The notes under the pieces were generated by a model. The model made no database searches. It was given only the letters and a program-made list of their open reading frames with translations, and had not been told where the DNA came from. Below are positions 54,831 to 59,706 of a DNA stretch of 59,706 nt, piece after piece (position 1 is the stretch's first letter; the number at the start of each line of letters is the position of its first letter). Source of the stretch: Pseudomonadota bacterium (GTDB taxonomy: Bacteria; Chloroflexota; UBA5177); assembly GCA_021324655.1 (NCBI GenBank), contig JAJPIP010000070.1:1-59706 (forward strand). Direction: 5' to 3'. A program made the position numbers and the translations under genes.

Positions 54831-55850
54831 CTACCCGACGACCGGCGACGAGGGCGTGCGCAGCACATCGAGCAGCGCCGACGGCTGGTGCCGGAACCGG
54901 GATCGCTGCTCCGGATGAGTCACGAGATCAAGCACCAGGTCGGTCAGGGCGGCGTTGACGGGGGCACGCTCTCGCCCCAGCACCTGCACGACGGCCCCGT
55001 TGAGATAGCAGATCTCGCTCCGGCCGCGTTTCAGATCGGCCTGCATGGTTGGAGCGCGTCCGCCGCGGGAGCGCGCGACACGCGGACCGACGAGCCGGCG
55101 AGCGACGGCGGCAGGGAGCGTCATTGCCCAGCGCGCCAGCGGAGTCGGATAGCCGGGGAGGGCGACGACGGGGATGTCCATCTCGTCCATGGCACGGACC
55201 GTCTCCCGGAAGGCGCGCTGCTCGAGAGCGAACAGTCTCGGATCCTGCATGACGGCAGCCGGCGGCACATCAAGGATGGCGGAGAGGGGCGCGCCCAGCA
55301 TGTTCAGCAGGAGCTTGGACCAGCGCAGGGCGCGGTAGTCGGCGATGGGGAGCACCGGCAAGCCTGTGCTCATTGCCAGCCGCATGACCGACGCCGGGAC
55401 GTTTTCCCCGGTCAGGGAAGCCAGCGCGAGGCCGCCCGACCGGCTGTAGCGGGTCACCGTTCCCGGCTCTTCCATGCCGACGCTCACCGTGAGTGTCCCG
55501 GCAATGACCCGTTCGCGCCCGATCGCCTCGGCCAGCATCTCCTCGGTGCCCACGCCGTTCTGCAGAGCGATGACGGTTCCTCCCGGCGCGAGAATGCGCG
55601 AGAGGTCGGGGATGGCGGCCGCCACATCGTCGCAGCGCACACAGAGGAGGACGGTATCGGCCGCTGCCGGTGGCTCAGTCACCGTCCGCGGCGTCGTCCG
55701 ATGCTCGACACCGTCCTCACGGCGGATCAGTCCTTGCCGGTTGATGGAGTCGACGACCGGAGGGCGGCCCAGCAGCGTCACATCATGGAGACGTGAGCCG
55801 AGGTAGCAGCCGACAGCGCCGGCGCCGTACACGAGAACGCGCTCAGACAC
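54831..55850 (-). CDS. 2-dehydropantoate 2-reductase
   Basis: A 339-residue ketopantoate reductase-family enzyme (PanE/ApbA). The Rossmann start is MSERVLVYGAGAVGCYLGSRL, ALQNGVG follows the NADPH-binding part, and RWSKLLLNMLGAPLSA holds the catalytic Lys and Asn. It reduces ketopantoate to pantoate for coenzyme A. The family also has unrelated members, so the substrate is probable, not proven. The start overlaps plsY by eight bp, placing it at the end of the phospholipid operon. Confidence 0.85.
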   Translation of the reverse strand: MSERVLVYGAGAVGCYLGSRLHDVTLLGRPPVVDSINRQGLIRREDGVEHRTTPRTVTEPPAAADTVLLCVRCDDVAAAIPDLSRILAPGGTVIALQNGVGTEEMLAEAIGRERVIAGTLTVSVGMEEPGTVTRYSRSGGLALASLTGENVPASVMRLAMSTGLPVLPIADYRALRWSKLLLNMLGAPLSAILDVPPAAVMQDPRLFALEQRAFRETVRAMDEMDIPVVALPGYPTPLARWAMTLPAAVARRLVGPRVARSRGGRAPTMQADLKRGRSEICYLNGAVVQVLGRERAPVNAALTDLVLDLVTHPEQRSRFRHQPSALLDVLRTPSSPVVG

Positions 55851-56424
55851 GAGTCCGCGGCTCGGTGCCGGCGATCAAACGCCCGATGTTCCCGGCATGT
55901 TTCGCCGTGCCCAGCACGAAGAGGCAGAAAGCGGCGGTCACGACGGCCGGCGGGGCGCCGGCGAGACCGAGCATCGCCGGGAGGACCGCCAGGGCGAGGA
56001 GAGACGCCAGCGAGGCGTATCCCCCGATGAATAGCGCGGTGACCCAGACCAGAACAGTCCCGGCCGCCGCCGGCGGCGAGAGACCGATCGCCGCTCCCAG
56101 CGTGGTCGCCACCCCCTTACCGCCGCGGAAGCCCAGATAGAGCGAGAAGTCGTGGCCGGCTACCGCGGCGACGGCGAGCAGCGCCAGGGTCACTGCATCC
56201 ACCCCAAGAATGCGTCCCACCACGACCGGCACCAGTCCTTTGAGGGCATCGGCCACCGCCACGGCAATCCCGAGTCCCGTTCCGCCGGCTCGCGCCGCAT
56301 TCGCCGCGCCGATATTGCCGCTCCCGATCTCACGCACGTCGGGCGCCCCGACGAACCGTGCCAGCACAACTCCCGATGGGAATGATCCCAGCAGGTACGC
56401 ACCGACGATGAGGAGCAGGGTCAT
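55843..56424 (-). CDS. plsY: Acyl-phosphate:glycerol-3-phosphate acyltransferase
   Basis: A 193-residue membrane enzyme that makes 1-acyl-glycerol 3-phosphate from acyl-phosphate. Three PlsY motifs are present: GSFPSG, REIGSGNIGAANAARAGG (usual Thr replaced by Ala in GATNAAR) and FRGGKGVATTLG, plus GTAKHAGNIGRL at the end. Five helices. Its ATG overlaps the pgsA stop as ATGA, so both phospholipid enzymes are translationally coupled. Confidence 0.95.
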   Translation of the reverse strand: MTLLLIVGAYLLGSFPSGVVLARFVGAPDVREIGSGNIGAANAARAGGTGLGIAVAVADALKGLVPVVVGRILGVDAVTLALLAVAAVAGHDFSLYLGFRGGKGVATTLGAAIGLSPPAAAGTVLVWVTALFIGGYASLASLLALAVLPAMLGLAGAPPAVVTAAFCLFVLGTAKHAGNIGRLIAGTEPRTRV

Positions 56425-57038
56425 CCCCGTCCCGCCACGGCCGCAGGGCTCTCGTCTTCGGTGTCCGGGGCCAGCAGTGAACGAGCATCCGCGAGATACG
56501 CCAGGCCGGAGAGGACGGTCAGCGCGACCGCGACGCCCAGGAGCCAGGATGCTCCGACCCCCAGGGCGTGGCTGACGCTGGACGACCAGAGATGCGATAG
56601 GGCACCGCGGTGCAGCCCATCGTCGGCGGCCAGGACCAGTGGGATCGCCGCCATGGTGAGGGCGGCCTTTCCCTTCCCCAGGAATCGGGCCGAGATGATC
56701 TGTCGACGCGATGCCGCATAGCTGCGCAAGCCGGAGATGATGAATTCGCGGGCGATCACGACCAATGGGATCCAGGCGGCGGTCAGCCCGGCGATGGCCA
56801 TGGCGGCCAGCACGAGGGAGACCATCACTTTGTCGGAGGTGGTGTCGAGGAAGATGCCGAGGGGAGAGACGCGCTGAGCATAGCGGGCCAGTTTGCCGTC
56901 CAGCAGATCGGTGAAGGACGCACAGACGAAGAGGATGGCGGCCAGCAGATACTCGTCACCGGGTGGACCCAGGACGAGAGCGGCCACGATCGGACCGGCA
57001 ACCATGCGGGAGAGCGAAAGGATATGCGGCCAGCTCAC
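56421..57038 (-). CDS. pgsA: CDP-diacylglycerol-glycerol-3-phosphate 3-phosphatidyltransferase
   Basis: A 205-residue membrane enzyme making phosphatidylglycerol phosphate. The CDP-alcohol phosphotransferase motif D-x2-DG-x2-AR-x8-G-x3-D-x3-D is complete: DLLDGKLARYAQRVSPLG then FLDTTSD. I chose the GTG at 57038 as start because it overlaps the GNAT stop as GTGA, with AGGA upstream; ATG at 57074 is possible but would overlap the GNAT gene by 40 bp. Confidence 0.93.
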   Translation of the reverse strand: MSWPHILSLSRMVAGPIVAALVLGPPGDEYLLAAILFVCASFTDLLDGKLARYAQRVSPLGIFLDTTSDKVMVSLVLAAMAIAGLTAAWIPLVVIAREFIISGLRSYAASRRQIISARFLGKGKAALTMAAIPLVLAADDGLHRGALSHLWSSSVSHALGVGASWLLGVAVALTVLSGLAYLADARSLLAPDTEDESPAAVAGRG

Positions 57039-57559
57039 GGGGACATTCCTGCGACAGTTGTCATATCGTCCCATCCGTAGCCGAGCTCCAGAAGCGGCTT
57101 TCCCATGGTGATGGTCTGTTCGGCCACGGGCCGGCCGCCGAGATGCGCATAGAAATGTCGCGTCGGGTTGTCGGCCAGGACCCAGATGAGGAGCGACCGG
57201 TGGCCGCCGGCTACGAGACGGCGGACTGCCTCTTCCATCATCCGCCGGCCGATGCCCTGCCCGTGCCATGCAGCGAGGAGATAGATCGCATAGATCTCGG
57301 CGTCATACGGCGCCGCTCCCTCGCGTGCCGGTCCTGCACTGATCCAGCCAATGATCGTCCCACCGGCGTCAGCCACCATCTCAAACCTGCCGTCCGATCG
57401 TTGCTCGAGGGCACGTCGGCGCTGCGCAGCACGTTCTTCGTAGGAAAGAGAGTCGAGAACTCGGTCCGGCACGATACCACGGTACGTCGAGCGCCAGCTG
57501 TCAACGTGCACGCGCGCGATCCCCTCCGCGTCCTCGGGCTGTGCGTCGCGGATAACCAT
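57035..57559 (-). CDS. GNAT family N-acetyltransferase
   Basis: A 174-residue protein starting MVIRDAQPEDAEGIARVHVDSWRSTYRG, typical of the amino-acid/aminoglycoside-like GNAT subgroup. Acetyl-CoA motif A is LAAWHGQGIGRRMMEEAV and motif B is NPTRHFYAHLGGRPV. GGGAGAGG lies before the ATG at 57559; a GTG three codons upstream is less likely. It is the first gene of the pgsA-plsY-panE operon, but has no evident link to lipid synthesis. Confidence 0.87.
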   Translation of the reverse strand: MVIRDAQPEDAEGIARVHVDSWRSTYRGIVPDRVLDSLSYEERAAQRRRALEQRSDGRFEMVADAGGTIIGWISAGPAREGAAPYDAEIYAIYLLAAWHGQGIGRRMMEEAVRRLVAGGHRSLLIWVLADNPTRHFYAHLGGRPVAEQTITMGKPLLELGYGWDDMTTVAGMSP

Positions 57560-57616
57560 CGGTCGCACCTCTCCCTCGTGTTCTATGGTATGGCACCTTC
57601 CGGCACACCGGTGCCG

Positions 57617-57622
57617 TACAAT
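57617..57622 (+). promoter_or_regulatory. Candidate -10 box of the histidine kinase gene
   Basis: TACAAT, five of six matches, 18 bp before the ATG at 57641, with GGGGGA as ribosome site between. No good -35 box is visible. Confidence 0.4.
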
Positions 57623-57640
57623 CGCGCAAATGGGGGATGG

Positions 57641-59659
57641 ATGAGTAGCGACGCGCGCGCCATGTCGCAGACGCGGGAGTATGCCCTGCTGGACCTGGCC
57701 TACGACGCTGTGTTCGAGTGGGACTTCGACACTGACCGCATCATCTTCTGGAACACCGGCGCCGAGCGCTTGTATGGGTGGTCACGAGAAGAAGCGGTCG
57801 GTCAGCCCTCCCACGAGCTTCTACACACCATCTTCCCGGATGCTCTCGCCGTTATCAAAGAGGACGTGGCCCGCCGGGGCGAGTGGGAAGGAGAGCTGAT
57901 CCACACGGCGCGTGACGGCCGGATCATTCGCGTCCTGAGCCGGTGGGCGGCATATGCCGAGCCCGGCTCGCCGCTCAGCATCCTCGAAATCAATGACGAC
58001 ATCACGTCCGACTATGAGGCGGAGAGCTACCGCGCCCGTCTGGCGGCGATCGTCGAGTCCTCGCAGGACGCCATTATCGGCAAGGATCTCAACGGCATCA
58101 TTACCAACTGGAATCCGGCGGCCGAGAAGCTCTACGGCTACCGGGTCGAGGAAGTGCTGGGAAAGTCGATCGCGATCCTGGCGCCGCCGGAACGTCTGGC
58201 CGAGATCGACGACATCATGGCGCGCGTCCGGCGGGGCGAAGCGGTCAAGCCGTACGACACGGAGCGAGTACGCAAGGATGGGACGCGGGTGCACGTCTCG
58301 ATCAGCGTCTCTCCCATTGTCAATGGGGCCAGGAAAGTGATCGGCGCCGCGACGATCGCGCGTGACATCTCGGCACGCGTCCTCGCTGACGTTGAGTGGG
58401 CGCAGTTGCTGGCGCGCGAGCAGCAGGCCCGGACGGCGGCCGAGGCGGCCGAGCGTCGTCTGGCCTTTCTCGCCGATGCCAGCAACATCCTGGGAGCGAC
58501 CCTCGACTACGAGACAATCCTGACGAGTCTGGCACAGCTGGTCGTGCCGCACACCGCGGATTGGTGCGGGGTACAGATCGTGGAGCGTGGCGAGGTACAG
58601 CGTCTGGTCACGCGGCACCGCGATCCGGAGAAGGTCGCCTTGGTGCGGGCCCTGGAGGAGCGGTATCCGCCGAGTGAGGCGGCGGCCGGGGGCGCATACG
58701 GAGTCTTGCGCAGCGGCCGGTCGGTCTTGATCTCGGACGTCACGGAGGACATGCTGGTTCGCGCGGCGCGTGACGAGGAGCATCTCACGCTGCTGCGCAC
58801 TCTCGATCTTCGCTCCTTTATGGCAGTCCCGCTGCATGTCGGAGGAGAGGTATTTGGACTGATCAGCTTTGCCCAGGCGGAATCGGATCGCCGGTTCAGC
58901 CCAGCTGACCTGTCGCTGATGGATGAATTAGCGCGGCGCGCCGGCATGGCGATCGAGAACGCCCGCCTCTACGACGAGGTTCAGCAGGCGATTCAGGCGC
59001 GTGATGAATTCCTCTCCATCTCCTCCCATGAACTGAAGACGCCCCTGACGGCGTTACAGTTGCAAACCCAGCTGTTGCGGCGGCTTCATCCGGACGCACC
59101 CGCGGAAGAGGAGCGCATCCTCCAGAGCATGTCCCGCCAGATCAAGCGGCTCGCCCGCCTGACCAGTGACCTCCTCGATGTGTCGCGCATCTCGTCCGGT
59201 CAGTTTTCGCTGGAGCGCCGTCCGGTCGACCTCGCCGATCTGCTGGCGGACGTGGTGGATCGTTTCGAGGAGGAAGCGGCTGCGGCCGGCTCGTCCCTTT
59301 CTTTGACGGCTCCTGCCGGCATCATCGGCCGCTGGGATCGCCATCGGCTCGATCAGGTGTTCTCCAATGTTCTGGCGAACGCGATCAAGTACGGAGGCGG
59401 CGGACCGATCGGGCTCGGAGCGGAAGCAGACGAGGAGAGTGCCACGGTGATAGTCAAGGATGCCGGCGTCGGCATCAAGCCGGAGGATATACCCCATATC
59501 TTCGACCGGTTCGCCCGCATGGAAACCACCGAGAAGACCGGCGGTCTCGGCCTGGGTCTCTACATCGTGCGCCAGATCATGGACGCCCACGGCGGCACGA
59601 TCGAGGTGGAGAGCGAGCCCGGCAAGGGGACCAGCTTCCGGCTCACCCTGCCGCGCTGA
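57641..59659 (+). CDS. Soluble PAS-PAS-GAF sensor histidine kinase
   Basis: A 672-residue protein without transmembrane helices. Domains: PAS 1 (about 12-130), PAS 2 (about 132-248, FNxD-like IVESSQDAIIGKDLNGIITNWN), GAF (about 285-445, DWCGVQIVE to SFAQAES), HisKA with phosphoacceptor His463 in SSHELKTPLTAL, and HATPase with N-box NVLANAIKYG (about 576-585), G1 DAGVG (607-611) and G2 GGLGLGL (634-640). It would sense a cytoplasmic signal, possibly redox, heme, flavin or small molecule, and phosphorylate a response regulator, none of which is encoded before the window ends. It is divergent from the GNAT-pgsA operon. Confidence 0.94.
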   Translation: MSSDARAMSQTREYALLDLAYDAVFEWDFDTDRIIFWNTGAERLYGWSREEAVGQPSHELLHTIFPDALAVIKEDVARRGEWEGELIHTARDGRIIRVLSRWAAYAEPGSPLSILEINDDITSDYEAESYRARLAAIVESSQDAIIGKDLNGIITNWNPAAEKLYGYRVEEVLGKSIAILAPPERLAEIDDIMARVRRGEAVKPYDTERVRKDGTRVHVSISVSPIVNGARKVIGAATIARDISARVLADVEWAQLLAREQQARTAAEAAERRLAFLADASNILGATLDYETILTSLAQLVVPHTADWCGVQIVERGEVQRLVTRHRDPEKVALVRALEERYPPSEAAAGGAYGVLRSGRSVLISDVTEDMLVRAARDEEHLTLLRTLDLRSFMAVPLHVGGEVFGLISFAQAESDRRFSPADLSLMDELARRAGMAIENARLYDEVQQAIQARDEFLSISSHELKTPLTALQLQTQLLRRLHPDAPAEEERILQSMSRQIKRLARLTSDLLDVSRISSGQFSLERRPVDLADLLADVVDRFEEEAAAAGSSLSLTAPAGIIGRWDRHRLDQVFSNVLANAIKYGGGGPIGLGAEADEESATVIVKDAGVGIKPEDIPHIFDRFARMETTEKTGGLGLGLYIVRQIMDAHGGTIEVESEPGKGTSFRLTLPR

Positions 59660-59673
59660 GATCCTGCGGCAGC

Positions 59674-59706
59674 ATGGTATCTTCGGCCATGGACCCCACC
59701 TTCATG
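59674..59706 (+). CDS. Possible start of the next gene, cut by the window edge
   Basis: ATGs at 59674 and 59689 are in frame and the frame stays open to the window end (MVSSAMDPTFM). Eleven codons are too few for identification. A response regulator partner for the kinase would fit the position but is not shown. Confidence 0.2.
   Translation, partial: MVSSAMDPTFM

Overview
The window is about 65% GC, densely packed and has no rRNA, CRISPR array or phage genes. Gene content suggests a member of the Chloroflexota, perhaps near Thermomicrobia. The clues are an F420-type LLM oxidoreductase, full-length cobalamin-dependent MetH, a stand-alone rpsD, a CopC-CopD-YtkA fusion, several Asp-box propeller proteins and genes with a -10 box directly before the ATG. 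This placement is an inference; no rRNA is present to confirm it. Inserted repeats and fused proteins make the strain-specific part more interesting than the housekeeping part.

1-6.6 kb holds a small zinc-ribbon membrane protein, a DUF998-like membrane operon, a class III nucleotide cyclase, a CorC/TlyC-type CBS protein, then prs and glmU in an overlapping operon, and a tRNA-Gln with its own promoter and terminator. 6.6-12.7 kb is a carbohydrate locus: a hairpin-forming repeat, a sugar-binding lipoprotein, one polypeptide carrying both ABC permease halves, a coupled exported protein and a secreted GH5 glycosidase. No ATPase subunit is present. 12.7-23 kb holds a CorA-like channel without the GMN motif, a zinc ribbon, an MFS transporter, an ATP-PPase, GNAT, a 144-bp inverted-repeat element, a membrane protein built from four copies of one domain, VOC, aldo/keto reductase and epimerase genes, and a rhodanese behind a structured leader that ends in an intrinsic terminator.

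23-31.3 kb is a minus-strand copper and envelope cluster: CopC-CopD-YtkA fusion, two Asp-box lipoproteins, a cupredoxin lipoprotein, CopC, a membrane protein, an exported anchored protein, a CPBP protease and a Liv-type binding protein. Two transcription units are likely. 31.4-41.1 kb has csbD, fumC, a cytoplasmic Asp-box propeller, an MFS protein fused to a cyclic-nucleotide-binding domain (a possible reader of the cyclase product), an M24-fold hydrolase lacking metal ligands, a very large DUF2339 membrane protein and a GH130 enzyme. 41.1-42.0 kb is non-coding and is filled by an array of REP-like units: six in one direction at about 50-bp spacing and four inverted at about 77-bp spacing.

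42-59.7 kb is mostly core metabolism: LLM oxidoreductase, rpsD, an S9 peptidase with tyrS, nitroreductase, a fourth Asp-box protein, metH, an MFS exporter with an HTH regulator under a clear promoter-operator, a phospholipid operon (GNAT-pgsA-plsY-panE), and a PAS-PAS-GAF histidine kinase. Protein functions are assigned from motifs and family resemblance read by eye. Promoters and structures are pattern calls, not tested predictions.
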